64,000 bases of DNA from Poecilobothrus nobilitatus (lineage: Eukaryota; Arthropoda; Insecta; Diptera; Dolichopodidae), in the NCBI GenBank assembly GCA_947095535.1, contig OX352772.1, positions 143,478,660-143,542,659 on the forward strand, in the 5' to 3' direction. The notes below the pieces were generated by a model, which had not been told where the DNA came from, ran no database searches, and saw only the letters and a program-made list of their open reading frames with translations. Below, in pieces: positions 45,300 to 57,669 of this stretch. Positions within the stretch are counted from its first letter, which is position 1, and every line of letters begins with the position of its first letter. The translations under genes and the position numbers were made by a program.

Positions 45300-46850
45300 A
45301 AAACAGTTCTTAGTCAGTAAAAAAAAGCACCTAAACAGGCGAAAAGAGGCACCTGGAGAGTATTCTGCGGAGGTATAGAAAACGTCTCCGGCGTATCTAG
45401 ACTTAGGAAAATCCTATCGACAAACCCCATGTTCCCCAGTCTTCTTAAAAAAGAAAATGGCAACTGGGCTACCACAAGCAAGGAGTCGTTAGAATTACTT
45501 TTAAAAACCCATTTCCCTGGGTGCACAAATAATAGCTCAGAGGTGGCTTGTCTTCTGAATCCTCCCGCTACTATCTCAGAGGTGGTGGTTACAAGAGACA
45601 AACTACAATGGGCTATAGATAGTGTCAAGCCATTCAAGTCAAGCGAACCGGATGGTATTATACACGCTGAGATCCAGCAAACTTCATCTACTAGCCTGGC
45701 TTGGCTAAAAAGCATTTTCTGTGGTTGTCTTAATTTGGGGCATATCCCGGATAAATGGATACAGATCAGAGTAGTGTTCATACAAAAGGCCAGCAAAAGT
45801 AGTCATGTCTATGCGAAGGACTTTCGGCCTATAAGCCTGTCATCGTTCCTTCTCAAAACCTTAGAAATATTGATCGACATCCATTTCCGCTGGAAATAAA
45901 TAGATAAAAATCTGTTGTCAGCCTCTCAACATGCTTACTGTAAAGGGAAGTTAGTGGATACTGCACTTCACACCAGCTCGATTAAAAGATCTTTAAATTG
46001 CAAAGAATATACTCTTGCAGCATTTATAGTCATTGAGGGAGCGTTTAATAACGTCAATCAGGAAGCGATTGTAGACGGACTCATAGGCGTAAGAGTAGAA
46101 CCGGAGCTAAGAGCACTGATAGCTAATATGCTAAATAGCAGGGCCATCAGTGCCAACATAGGCAACGCTTCTGCAAAAATGTTTGTGAGGAAAAGGACTC
46201 CGCAAGGAAGGGTACTTTGGAATATGGTGGTAAATAAAGTGCTTAAAATCCTGGAAGAGGCAAGTTGCACAACAATCTCCTATGCGGACGATGTTGCTGT
46301 CGTTGTTAGTGGCAAGTTCGCAGACAATCTCAGGAACATTTTGCACTAAATAAAATCACAGAATGGGCTACAGACTGTGGACTGTCGGTATATCCACAGA
46401 AAACCGAACTGGTCCTCTTTACAAGGAAATATAAAATTCGTAAAATAAAGCCGCCTTCGTTAAATGGCTCCACTCTTGCCTTTAGCGAAACGGCGAAATT
46501 TCTGGGTCTAACTGTAGACAAGAAGTTAAGCTGGAAGGAACTTTACTCGTGCAAAAAAGCCATTGGTAGGAAATGGGGGCTTCAGGCATACATGACTTAC
46601 TGGCTGTGCACATCCGTAGTAAGACCCCTTCTTATGTACGAAATCCTAGTATGGTGAAAAGCAATCGATAAAGAGGTTAAACGCAAGGCAGTCGCTAGGG
46701 TTGAAAGAATTGCCACACCATGTATTAGTGGCTCTTTAATTACAACCCCTTCTGCGGCATCAGACATCATGCTTAATCTAATGCCTGTAGAACATTATAG
46801 CAAATCTTCCAAACGAAAATTATGGCAATTCAAGAAGCTTTGATTCTACT
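45300..46850 (+). pseudogene. LOA-like reverse transcriptase
   Basis: Fingers: PATISEVVVTRDKLQWAIDSV and FKSSEPDGIIHAEIQ (45570-45680). Palm: VYAKDFRPISLSSFLLKTLE near 45810, ASQHAYCKGKLVDTALH near 45920, AAFIVIEGAFNNV where motif A usually has D-I-E-G-A-F (D replaced by V), TPQGRVLW and SYADDVAVVV (motif C intact, 46280). Thumb: GLSVYPQKTELVLFTRKYK, KFLGLTVDKKLSW, RVERIATPCISGSL. Frameshifts near 45900 and 46345 and a stop near 46840 make it inactive, and motif A has lost its aspartate. Confidence 0.75.
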
Positions 46851-47440
46851 GATTAGAAGCGTTTTGACTTTAAACCAAGTAGCATTCAGTCAGATAGTCA
46901 GGCTGCGTTCAAATCTCTGGAATCAACATATACAACCTAGTAGACCGTAACAAACTGCCGAAAACTTCTTAACGAGATGGCCAAGCAGTTTAGCATTCAG
47001 TACCAAATCATCGAGGTATTCCGGGAAATGACAAATCTAATGAACTTGCAAGAATTGGTACAACCTAACCTGCCGGATAGGGCAAGACTAGAGGTACCTC
47101 TATCCACAAGCAAAATGTTACTTCGGAAGGAAATAACGGATATGGTAAATTACAAATGGTCAAACTTCGACCTCGTACAATATCACAAAACCGATTTAAG
47201 ACGATCCAATGATCTGCTTTCTCTCAAAAGGCCAGACATTGGAATGACAATGGGTATAATCACCGGCCACTGTCTACTAAGCTTGCCAGAAGACTTGGCA
47301 TATCCGCAAACGACTATTGTAGAGCCTGCAAAGATAAAGAAGAGGAGGAAACTACTCTCCATCTCTTTGCAGATGCCCGACCTTTTCGGCAAGAAGGAAT
47401 ACCCACTTAGGGCAATATCTCCTCAATATTAATTAACTGG
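46851..47440 (+). pseudogene. LOA-like RNase H and C-terminus
   Basis: QSDSQAAFKSLEST (RNase H aspartate) near 46895, then a frame change and PNHRGISGNDKSNELARIGTT, the typical RNase H end. DLRRSNDLLSLKRPDIGMTM and IITGHCLL are the family's C-terminal block. A shifted frame then carries a CxxC...H...C knuckle (YCRACKDKEEEETTLHLF). The open part is 46977-47432. Sequence from 47125 onward recurs in the tandem array. Confidence 0.75.
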
Positions 47441-47619
47441 TAATTAAGTGCCAGTTAGTGATTATTTATTGATCATTGCACTCAATATTAAAATTCAATT
47501 AATTTTTAATTTACTCTTCGTTTGTCAAATTCTTTAAATACTTGAATCTTTTGGTTTTCGTGTATTTTATTTATTTATTTTTTTTTTCTGATTATATTAT
47601 TTATATATTTTCAAACCCA

Positions 47620-48589
47620 TTGCTATTAATCATTGCTAATTTTAACGTAAATTTTTGCAATGTTCGTGGTCTGCAGTCGAATTTTCTTGCTGTGCAAGGC
47701 CTCCTTAATTCAGTAAAACCAGCAATATTAGCATTATGTGAGACCCAGGTGGTTGGCCAAGACGACAACTTTGTCGTTGACAATTACTCGTTTGTCTCTC
47801 ATTTTGTGCCTCATACGGGGGTCGCTCTTTATGTTAAAAATGATGTCGCTTACAGCGTTCTCCACAAATATAAGTGTTCCAACCAAATGTTCCACTACAT
47901 TTGAATAAAAATTATTGTTGCTAGGCACGTTATTCATTTATGTTATTTATACAGGTCTCCAAACTGTAGTGAACTGGAGTTTATTTCGGAGATTGAAAAT
48001 CTCACCAACCAGATTAATGAAATTTTGGAATCCACAATCTGAAATTGTTGTGGCTGGTGATTTCAATATCCATAATAGAAACTGGCTCCACTACTCCAAT
48101 GACAATTCTCCCAGTCAAAACTTAATTGGCAAACAAGTTGAACTTGTCGCTTCATTATTTCATCTTACTCAACTTGTCTAAAATCCCACTAGAATTCTCG
48201 ACCGTGTAGACCAGGTTGGTCATCTTCTGGACCTGTTTCTGAGTACACATCCTGAGAAATACAAGGTCTCAGTTAGTACTCCTCTTGGTTGTTCCGACCA
48301 CTGCTTGATTAATACTAGCTTTGAGCTTAGCACTCAGACCAGTCAAAGATCTGTGCCAAAAACAATAGTTTGGCGTTATAGCCATGCTAACTGGGAAGGC
48401 TTAAATCAATTTTTTAAAGCTTTTGATGGGTCTTTGTGTTTTAGCAACAGAAATGTTGACTTTGCAACCAATGCGATTAGTGAAATAATTCTTCTAGGGA
48501 TGAGAACTTACATACCTCACTCTATGAAAAGTATTAAAAGATCACACAAATCTTGGTTTAATCGATATTTGTGCAAATGCAATATCTAA
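47620..48589 (+). pseudogene. Non-LTR endonuclease, unit B1
   Basis: An APE-type endonuclease of a CR1/jockey-group element. NFNVNFCNVRGLQSN and ILALCETQV (catalytic E) open in one frame to 47904. After a frameshift come YLYRSPNCSELEFI and, from 47990, IVVAGDFNIHNRNW (catalytic D/N). A TAA at 48179-48181 interrupts, and the same frame continues with ILDRVDQVGHLLDLF and GCSDHCLI (catalytic S-D-H) to 48589. All catalytic blocks are present but in two frames with one stop. Confidence 0.8.
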
Positions 48590-49740
48590 AAAGGAGGAAG
48601 CCGATCCCAAAGAAAAAGCAGATTTATTTGCCAAAAATTTCGCCTCCAATTCATCATTGCCCCAGTCAACACAAAGACCATGTATTCTTCCCCAGTTTAA
48701 CTCCTCCTTAGGTAGAATTTCTTTCAGAACTCGTGCAGTTCTTAAAGCTCTTAAAAATTTTGATACAAAAAAGTCAGCCAGTCCAGATGGCATTACTACC
48801 ACGGTTTTAAAAAATACTTTTTTTACTATTGCGAAACCATTGCCTAATCTCCTCCATTTATGCTTCTCTTCGGATAGATATTCTACCAAGTGGAAGACAG
48901 CGCACATACATCCCATCCCCAAAAAGGGAGAAAAAAGCGATCCCTCATACTACCGCCCTATGGCTATCACTTCGGCCCTCTCCAAAATAATGGAAAATTT
49001 AATAAATAGAAAGCTTCTGAAATATCTACATAATAAAGGATTAATTCATGATCGTCAATATGGGTTCCGAACCCATAGGTCAATAGGTGATCTCATGACA
49101 TGCCTCTGTGAAAGGCTCAACATCAGCCTCCACTATTCAGGGGAGTCCGATGTTGTCGCTTTGGATATTTCTAAAGCTTTTAACCGAGTTTGGCATGATG
49201 CTTTAATTGCTAAATGCAAAGCAATGGGTCTCAGTGGTGTATTTGTAAAATGGATTGGAGATTTTCTTTCGAGTCGTTCGATTCGTGTCCTGGTCGTGTC
49301 CTGTCCTGGTCGAATAACCGATGGTCGGTTATTCCTCAAACCAATTCAAAATTAATGCTGGTGTCCCTCAAGGATCTGTTCTCTCTCCGACACTTTTCCT
49401 AATATTTATAAACGATCTTTTAAGTATTACCTCCAATTCAATACATAGTTTTGCAGACGACAGCACGCTCGTTGCTTCTTATGAAGACAACGACAGTAAA
49501 TATTCTGCTTCGCTTGAGTTAAATCTCGACTTGGACAAAATTTCTAATTGGGGAAAAATCAACATAGTCGATTTTAACTCTAAGAAAACTCAGTGCTGTT
49601 TAGTCTCTCGGAAAAGAAACACTTTAATTCCAAATTTAACTTTTCAAGGGGAAGTTTTGCAGCATGCAACATCTTGGGCATGCAGCTAAATCAAAAACTA
49701 AGTTAGTCCAATCATATTTTTGGTACAGCTAAAGATGCGT
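48590..49740 (+). pseudogene. Non-LTR reverse transcriptase, unit B1
   Basis: AISKKEEADPKEKADLFAKN leads into the RT (48657-49355): TRAVLKALKNFDTKKSASPDG, IHPIPKKGEKSDPSYYRPMA, ALSKIMENLINRKLL, DRQYGFRTHRSIGDLM and motif A VVALDISKAFNRVWH. A 21-base palindrome plus a short CTGGTCG duplication (49290-49333) breaks the frame. The second frame (49321-49689) continues with FKINAGVPQGSVLSPTLF and motif C FADDSTLVA, then the start of the thumb, and stops. Catalytic residues are intact, thumb lost or frame-shifted. Confidence 0.8.
49313..49333. repeat. 21-base perfect palindrome inserted in the RT
   Basis: Arm AATAACCGA, loop TGG, then the complementary arm. It recurs at 54903-54923 and 60493-60513. 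It separates the RSIRVLV and SSNQFKINAGVPQGS parts of the RT. Confidence 0.9.
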
Positions 49741-49904
49741 CTAGGTGTATGGGTTTCCTGTATCGTTCTTAAGCCATCTTTTCATCTTCTGATCTCTTAA
49801 ATATCTATAAAGCATATATAAGACCAGACATATATAAGATTTTGTTCACAATATGCCTGCCAATTTGAAATCTATTTTCATTCCTTAATTCAACTTCCTA
49901 TGAT

Positions 49905-50085
49905 CAGGCAGTACAGCAGTACTAAATGTGGTATAACCCATTGTTTGGTCAAAAAAGGGAGGTGGTGTTGAGTGGGTTAAAGTCCCACACACTCATAGAG
50001 GAATTATGCTCGTTTTCACTCCTCTATAGTGTCTTTCGATGATTCCCACCTACCCTCGCAAAAAAAAAGAAAAAAAATATATGCA
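49905..50085 (+). other. Structured 3' end and A-tail of the CR1-like element, unit B1
   Basis: A GC-richer region in AT-rich surroundings. GGGAGGTGG near 49967 can pair with CCACCTACCC near 50046, enclosing GTGGGTTAAAGTCCCACAC and a hairpin CACTCATAGAGGA/TCCTCTATAGTG (50000-50035). A run of A with one G (50059-50076) follows. This is the expected form of a non-LTR 3' UTR ending in a tail. Confidence 0.55.
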
Positions 50086-51199
50086 TATCGGAAATTGGTT
50101 TAGCAGAAAAAGGCAATCGTATCGTAATATATTTTTTGTGAGCACCTTACACAACTGCAATCAAGACTTCACTGCGAAGTTAGACAAATTAAAAGCAGCA
50201 GCAATTGCAAATTCCAATGGATCAAAAATAATATCAAAAATAATATTAGAAAAACTGAGTCTTCTAAGGGTTTTAAAATTAGAAATAATAACGATATTTT
50301 ATATACTAAAAATAATATTAATTTAATTTATATTAATCTCTTTAATTACTCTTATTGCATTAATTTCTTTAAACATTAACAATTTTTTACATCAAAAACA
50401 CTTTTAAATGTACTAATTACATTTCTAAACACTTTACTAACGAGTTACTAATTTTTATTAATATTAACTTACCAACAAAAATTTTTTTTGTACCTCTTTT
50501 TATTTTTTCTTTTAAAACACAAATAATATTATATTTTTATTTGCTAAAATAAGGTTATGTTTTTCTTTATTCTACAACATAAAGATTTATTATTTACTTA
50601 TTGTAATTTCAAATTATTTATTATGCTAAATTACTTTTATATTTCACGGTAGTGTTTGGTATTAACATAACTTACTATTCATTTATCAGTCTTTATTTTA
50701 TTAATTTCTCACTATTATATTTTTTTTTTTTGTATTTTATTAAAAATTACACTTTTAATTTTATTTTTAATAACAAATCAAACCTTCTTTATTTTTTTAG
50801 GTTTTCTTTACATAATTCTCTTAAAAAATGATCCTTCAATTCAATAATTATTCAGCAATTGTTTTTTTTATTTTTTTATATTATTGTTCTTTTGATTTTA
50901 TTAAATTAACAGTCAACGACAACTAAGATTATTTCTTTATCTATATATTGCAATCACTTATAATAAAATATGTTTCAACAATCATTCAGCGATTTGTCTT
51001 ATTTGTCTTCTTTTGATTTTATTATTTTTCAACAATCAACATGAACATTTTAGATTAATTCATTATCTATTTATCTTTCTTGTTTGTTTTCATTGTTTCT
51101 CAACAATAACTCACCTTATAATATGAATTAGCATTAACGATAATGTAATGGTTTGTGTATTTACTAAATTCTATCACGCTATAATAATATGTTTAAATA
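50086..51199 (+). other. Gene-free AT-rich leader, unit B1
   Basis: No protein signal. From about 50880 blocks such as TTTTGATTTTATTA followed by CAACAATCA recur roughly every 115 bases, like a repeated 5' leader before the next EN-RT element. An open frame from 50039 to 50326 crosses the A-tail and is not a gene. Confidence 0.5.
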
Positions 51200-52034
51200 A
51201 TGGTCGATGATATAGAAAACATACAATTACTAAGTATAGATTATTTCACCCATATTGATCTCAATAAAGTAAACCAAACATACAAAAATTATTTTAATAT
51301 AGTTTATTTAAACATCCAAAGTTTAAGAAATAAATTATATAATGTAGAGCCTTTATTAAATTATCACTTCAAAAATAAAATTCATGTAATTGTACTTACT
51401 GAAATCTGGTTACATATCTCAGAAAATAAATTCTATAATATTGAAGGGTATAATGCTTACTTTGCCAATAGAGATAATTCATTTGGTGGGGTTGCTATTT
51501 ATGTTAAAAATAACATAAATAGTTATCAAATATACGGTGAAGAATTTCAAAAAAGTAACATTCTAGGAGTTAAACTAACAAAACAGAATTTTAATATTTT
51601 TGGTATAATATATAGAGCACATGAAACCTCTATTGATTATTTTATTGACAAAACTATCGCAATACAAAAAAAGTCTGATTCTAGATGATATTAATTTAAA
51701 CTTACAAAATACAGAAAAATCTGAAATAAATCTATACTCAAATACTCTGTTAAGCAATGGGTTCCTTATTTGTAATCAGTTTGAACCAGAATTCGCTACT
51801 AGATTTGGTAAGAACTCAAAGACCATTATTTATCATTTCATTAATGTTATTATTCAAAGTAATTACTGGTTTCATATTCTAGATTCGTGTTTATCTGATC
51901 ACCAAATGTTTTTTATAAGTATCAATCAAAACCCAATGATAGAGGAAAAAACCACTTATAAAACGATTTTAAATTATAATAGTATAGGTGTGAATAATTT
52001 TTGGGAATCACCTGTCTTTCGTTGCAAATTTTGA
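51200..52034 (+). pseudogene. Second non-LTR endonuclease, unit B1
   Basis: From ATG 51200: FNIVYLNIQSLRNKLYNVEP, VIVLTEIWLHISEN (catalytic E), SFGGVAIYVKNNINSY, ILGVKLTKQNFNIFGIIYRA in one open frame to 51688. A shifted frame (51621-52034) carries ILDDINLNLQ (GDFN-like position), FLICNQFEP and SCLSDHQMFFISIN (S-D-H). This resembles CR1/jockey-group endonucleases and is distinct from the one at 47620. One frameshift near 51640-51680. Confidence 0.75.
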
Positions 52035-52079
52035 CGACTAAATTTATAAACTGAAAGATATTATAAACATTAGCACCCA

Positions 52080-52715
52080 AATTATTCCCATAAAAAAGAA
52101 TAAGAAGAAAAAGCTTGGATTACTCAAGAAATTTTAAATGAAATGAAAATAAGAGATTCATTGTTTAAATTAAAAAAAAGTATCCAGAAGGTTCCGACGC
52201 GGAAGCGTACGATATATTTTACAAATATTACAAAAGAGATAAGTATTCCAATTGGTAGCATAGATCTTAATTATATAAAGAAATTCAGAAGAAATATCTG
52301 TATTAATTTTGACCTTTTTCATACTAACGTAGAAGAAATATCAAAAATTATTCAATGTCTGAATTCGGCAGCTGCTACGGGATACGATTAAAATTTCAAA
52401 TAAATTAATAAAACAAGTGGAGTAGCAACTGATTGCTCTAAATATCTTCCTATTTCTATATCACCTGCTTTCTCAAAAATCCTTGAAAAAAAATATTCAA
52501 AATAGGCTTATCTTTTTTATTAAAAATAATCCAATACTCAGTGAAATACGATTTGGGTTCGAAGAAAAATCAAACACTGCAGCTGCCTGCCTTTCTTTGA
52601 ATGACTTTATCTATAAAAATATTGATAATGGTAAATTCGTTAGCTGTTTATTTCTTGATATAAAAAAGGCCTTCGATTGAGTCGACCATGATATTCTTCA
52701 TGGAATATTCTTCAT
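52080..52715 (+). pseudogene. Truncated non-LTR reverse transcriptase, unit B1
   Basis: WITQEILNEMKIRDSLFKLK is the usual linker before RT. SKIIQCLNSAAATGYD, CSKYLPISISPAFSKILEK and FEEKSNTAAACLSLNDFIYK are RT fingers/palm blocks. Motif A (FLDIKKAFD) is followed by a TGA and HDILH. The sequence then ends at the unit junction (52716) before the catalytic YADD-type motif. Confidence 0.75.
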
Positions 52716-53030
52716 GGAAGGAAATAACGGATATGGTAAATTACAAATGGTCAAACTTGACCTCGTACAATATCACAAAACCGATTTAAGACGATCCAAT
52801 GATCTGCTTTCTCTCAAAAGGCCAGACATTGGAATGACAATGGGTATAATCACCGGCCACTGTCTACTAAGCTTGCCAGAAGACTTGGCTTATCCGCAAA
52901 CGACTATTGTAGAGCCTGCAAAGATAAAGAAGAGGAGGAAACTACTCTCCATCTCTTTGCAGATGCCCGACCTTTTCGGCAAGAAGGAATACCCACTTAG
53001 GGCAATATCTCCTCAATATTAATTAACTGG
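52716..53030 (+). pseudogene. LOA 3' fragment at the start of unit B2
   Basis: Same C-terminal block as 47125-47440 (DLRRSNDLLSLKRPD and ITGHCLL). It is fused to the previous unit's RT so that an open frame begins MEGNNGYGKLQMVKLDL at 52714. Confidence 0.85.
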
Positions 53031-53209
53031 TAATTAAGTGCCAGTTAGTGATTATTTATTGATCATTGCACTCAATATTAAAATTCAATTAATTTTTAAT
53101 TTACTCTTCGTTTGTCAAATTCTTTAAATACTTGAATCTTTTGGTTTTCGTGTATTTTATTTATTTATTTTTTTTTTCTGATTATATTATTTATATATTT
53201 TCAAACCCA

Positions 53210-54179
53210 TTGCTATTAATCATTGCTAATTTTAACGTAAATTTTTGCAATGTTCGTGGTCTGCAGTCGAATTTTCTTGCTGTGCAAGGCCTCCTTAATT
53301 CAGTAAAACCAGCAATATTAGCATTATGTGAGACCCAGGTGGTTGGCCAAGACGACAACTTTGTCGTTGACAATTACTCGTTTGTCTCTCATTTTGTGCC
53401 TCATACGGGGGTCGCTCTTTATGTTAAAAATGATGTCGCTTACAGCGTTCTCCACAAATATAAGTGTTCCAACCAAATGTTCCACTACATTTGAATAAAA
53501 ATTATTGTTGCTAGGCACGTTATTCATTTATGTTATTTATACAGGTCTCCAAACTGTAGTGAACTGGAGTTTATTTCGGAGATTGAAAATCTCACCAACC
53601 AGATTAATGAAATTTTGGAATCCACAATCTGAAATTGTTGTGGCTGGTGATTTCAATATCCATAATAGAAACTGGCTCCACTACTCCAATGACAATTCTC
53701 CCAGTCAAAACTTAATTGGCAAACAAGTTGAACTTGTCGCTTCATTATTTCATCTTACTCAACTTGTCTAAAATCCCACTAGAATTCTCGACCGTGTAGA
53801 CCAGGTTGGTCATCTTCTGGACCTGTTTCTGAGTACACATCCTGAGAAATACAAGGTCTCAGTTAGTACTCCTCTTGGTTGTTCCGACCACTGCTTGATT
53901 AATACTAGCTTTGAGCTTAGCACTCAGACCAGTCAAAGATCTGTGCCAAAAACAATAGTTTGGCGTTATAGCCATGCTAACTGGGAAGGCTTAAATCAAT
54001 TTTTTAAAGCTTTTGATGGGTCTTTGTGTTTTAGCAACAGAAATGTTGACTTTGCAACCAATGCGATTAGTGAAATAATTCTTCTAGGGATGAGAACTTA
54101 CATACCTCACTCTATGAAAAGTATTAAAAGATCACACAAATCTTGGTTTAATCGATATTTGTGCAAATGCAATATCTAA
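53210..54179 (+). pseudogene. Non-LTR endonuclease, unit B2
   Basis: Same as 47620-48589, with the same frameshift and TAA. Confidence 0.8.
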
Positions 54180-55330
54180 AAAGGAGGAAGCCGATCCCAA
54201 AGAAAAAGCAGATTTATTTGCCAAAAATTTCGCCTCCAATTCATCATTGCCCCAGTCAACACAAAGACCATGTATTCTTCCCCAGTTTAACTCCTCCTTA
54301 GGTAGAATTTCTTTCAGAACTCGTGCAGTTCTTAAAGCTCTTAAAAATTTTGATACAAAAAAGTCAGCCAGTCCAGATGGCATTACTACCACGGTTTTAA
54401 AAAATACTTTTTTTACTATTGCGAAACCATTGCCTAATCTCCTCCATTTATGCTTCTCTTCGGATAGATATTCTACCAAGTGGAAGACAGCGCACATACA
54501 TCCCATCCCCAAAAAGGGAGAAAAAAGCGATCCCTCATACTACCGCCCTATGGCTATCACTTCGGCCCTCTCCAAAATAATGGAAAATTTAATAAATAGA
54601 AAGCTTCTGAAATATCTACATAATAAAGGATTAATTCATGATCGTCAATATGGGTTCCGAACCCATAGGTTAATAGGTGATCTCATGACATGCCTCTGTG
54701 AAAGGCTCAACATCAGCCTCCACTATTCAGGGGAGTCCGATGTTGTCGCTTTGGATATTTCTAAAGCTTTTAACCGAGTTTGGCATGATGCTTTAATTGC
54801 TAAATGCAAAGCAATGGGTCTCAGTGGTGTATTTGTAAAATGGATTGGAGATTTTCTTTCGAGTCGTTCGATTCGTGTCCTGGTCGTGTCCTGTCCTGGT
54901 CGAATAACCGATGGTCGGTTATTCCTCAAACCAATTCAAAATTAATGCTGGTGTCCCTCAAGGATCTGTTCTCTCTCCGACACTTTTCCTAATATTTATA
55001 AACGATCTTTTAAGTATTACCTCCAATTCAATACATAGTTTTGCAGACGACAGCACGCTCGTTGCTTCTTATGAAGACAACGACAGTAAATATTCTGCTT
55101 CGCTTGAGTTAAATCTCGACTTGGACAAAATTTCTAATTGGGGAAAAATCAACATAGTCGATTTTAACTCTAAGAAAACTCAGTGCTGTTTAGTCTCTCG
55201 GAAAAGAAACACTTTAATTCCAAATTTAACTTTTCAAGGGGAAGTTTTGCAGCATGCAACATCTTGGGCATGCAGCTAAATCAAAAACTAAGTTAGTCCA
55301 ATCATATTTTTGGTACAGCTAAAGATGCGT
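54180..55330 (+). pseudogene. Non-LTR reverse transcriptase, unit B2
   Basis: Same as 48590-49740 with one amino-acid change (S to L in THRLIGDLM). Palindrome at 54903-54923. Confidence 0.8.
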
Positions 55331-55494
55331 CTAGGTGTATGGGTTTCCTGTATCGTTCTTAAGCCATCTTTTCATCTTCTGATCTCTTAAATATCTATAA
55401 AGCATATATAAGACCAGACATATATAAGATTTTGTTCACAATATGCCTGCCAATTTGAAATCTATTTTCATTCCTTAATTCAACTTCCTATGAC

Positions 55495-55675
55495 CAGGCA
55501 GTACAGCAGTACTAAATGTGGTATAACCCATTGTTTGGTCAAAAAAGGGAGGTGGTGTTGAGTGGGTTAAAGTCCCACACACTCATAGAGGAATTATGCT
55601 CGTTTTCACTCCTCTATAGTGTCTTTCGATGATTCCCACCTACCCTCGCAAAAAAAAAGAAAAAAAATATATGCA
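55495..55675 (+). other. Structured 3' end and A-tail, unit B2
   Basis: Same as 49905-50085. Confidence 0.55.
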
Positions 55676-56789
55676 TATCGGAAATTGGTTTAGCAGAAAA
55701 AGGCAATCGTATCGTAATATATTTTTTGTGAGCACCTTACACAACTGCAATCAAGACTTCACTGCGAAGTTAGACAAATTAAAAGCAGCAGCAATTGCAA
55801 ATTCCAATGGATCAAAAATAATATCAAAAATAATATTAGAAAAACTGAGTCTTCTAAGGGTTTTAAAATTAGAAATAATAACGATATTTTATATACTAAA
55901 AATAATATTAATTTAATTTATATTAATCTCTTTAATTACTCTTATTGCATTAATTTCTTTAAACATTAACAATTTTTTACATCAAAAACACTTTTAAATG
56001 TACTAATTACATTTCTAAACACTTTACTAACGAGTTACTAATTTTTATTAATATTAACTTACCAACAAAAATTTTTTTTGTACCTCTTTTTATTTTTTCT
56101 TTTAAAACACAAATAATATTATATTTTTATTTGCTAAAATAAGGTTATGTTTTTCTTTATTCTACAACATAAAGATTTATTATTTACTTATTGTAATTTC
56201 AAATTATTTATTATGCTAAATTACTTTTATATTTCACGGTAGTGTTTGGTATTAACATAACTTACTATTCATTTATCAGTCTTTATTTTATTAATTTCTC
56301 ACTATTATATTTTTTTTTTTTGTATTTTATTAAAAATTACACTTTTAATTTTATTTTTAATAACAAATCAAACCTTCTTTATTTTTTTAGGTTTTCTTTA
56401 CATAATTCTCTTAAAAAATGATCCTTCAATTCAATAATTATTCAGCAATTGTTTTTTTTATTTTTTTATATTATTGTTCTTTTGATTTTATTAAATTAAC
56501 AGTCAACGACAACTAAGATTATTTCTTTATCTATATATTGCAATCACTTATAATAAAATATGTTTCAACAATCATTCAGCGATTTGTCTTATTTGTCTTC
56601 TTTTGATTTTATTATTTTTCAACAATCAACATGAACATTTTAGATTAATTCATTATCTATTTATCTTTCTTGTTTGTTTTCATTGTTTCTCAACAATAAC
56701 TCACCTTATAATATGAATTAGCATTAACGATAATGTAATGGTTTGTGTATTTACTAAATTCTATCACGCTATAATAATATGTTTAAATA
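55676..56789 (+). other. Gene-free AT-rich leader, unit B2
   Basis: Same as 50086-51199. Confidence 0.5.
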
Positions 56790-57624
56790 ATGGTCGATGA
56801 TATAGAAAACATACAATTACTAAGTATAGATTATTTCACCCATATTGATCTCAATAAAGTAAACCAAACATACAAAAATTATTTTAATATAGTTTATTTA
56901 AACATCCAAAGTTTAAGAAATAAATTATATAATGTAGAGCCTTTATTAAATTATCACTTCAAAAATAAAATTCATGTAATTGTACTTACTGAAATCTGGT
57001 TACATATCTCAGAAAATAAATTCTATAATATTGAAGGGTATAATGCTTACTTTGCCAATAGAGATAATTCATTTGGTGGGGTTGCTATTTATGTTAAAAA
57101 TAACATAAATAGTTATCAAATATACGGTGAAGAATTTCAAAAAAGTAACATTCTAGGAGTTAAACTAACAAAACAGAATTTTAATATTTTTGGTATAATA
57201 TATAGAGCACATGAAACCTCTATTGATTATTTTATTGACAAAACTATCGCAATACAAAAAAAGTCTGATTCTAGATGATATTAATTTAAACTTACAAAAT
57301 ACAGAAAAATCTGAAATAAATCTATACTCAAATACTCTGTTAAGCAATGGGTTCCTTATTTGTAATCAGTTTGAACCAGAATTCGCTACTAGATTTGGTA
57401 AGAACTCAAAGACCATTATTTATCATTTCATTAATGTTATTATTCAAAGTAATTACTGGTTTCATATTCTAGATTCGTGTTTATCTGATCACCAAATGTT
57501 TTTTATAAGTATCAATCAAAACCCAATGATAGAGGAAAAAACCACTTATAAAACGATTTTAAATTATAATAGTATAGGTGTGAATAATTTTTGGGAATCA
57601 CCTGTCTTTCGTTGCAAATTTTGA
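56790..57624 (+). pseudogene. Second non-LTR endonuclease, unit B2
   Basis: Same as 51200-52034, same frameshift. Confidence 0.75.
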
Positions 57625-57669
57625 CGACTAAATTTATAAACTGAAAGATATTATAAACATTAGCACCCA

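Larger units (their letters stand above)
44660..47440 (+). mobile_element. LOA-like non-LTR retrotransposon, internally deleted
   Basis: Endonuclease start, RT, RNase H and a C-terminal zinc-knuckle-like end follow in order, all on the plus strand. RNase H downstream of RT is characteristic of LOA and I groups. Most of the endonuclease is deleted. Its last ~315 bp are the first part of the 5.59-kb tandem unit. Confidence 0.75.
47125..52715 (+). repeat. Tandem unit B1 (5,591 bp)
   Basis: First full unit of a head-to-tail array: LOA 3' end, a CR1/jockey-like element, an AT-rich leader and the front of another EN-RT element. One base longer than the later units because of CTTCGACC against CTTGACC near 47166. 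Confidence 0.97.

Noticed and set aside
50039..50326. 95-codon frame beginning in the A-tail of the CR1-like element
   Set aside because: It crosses an element boundary and a poly-A run and matches no known family.
54132..54512. Minus-strand 126-codon frame (also at 48542 and 59722)
   Set aside because: Antisense to the RT fingers. RT motifs are clear on the plus strand.
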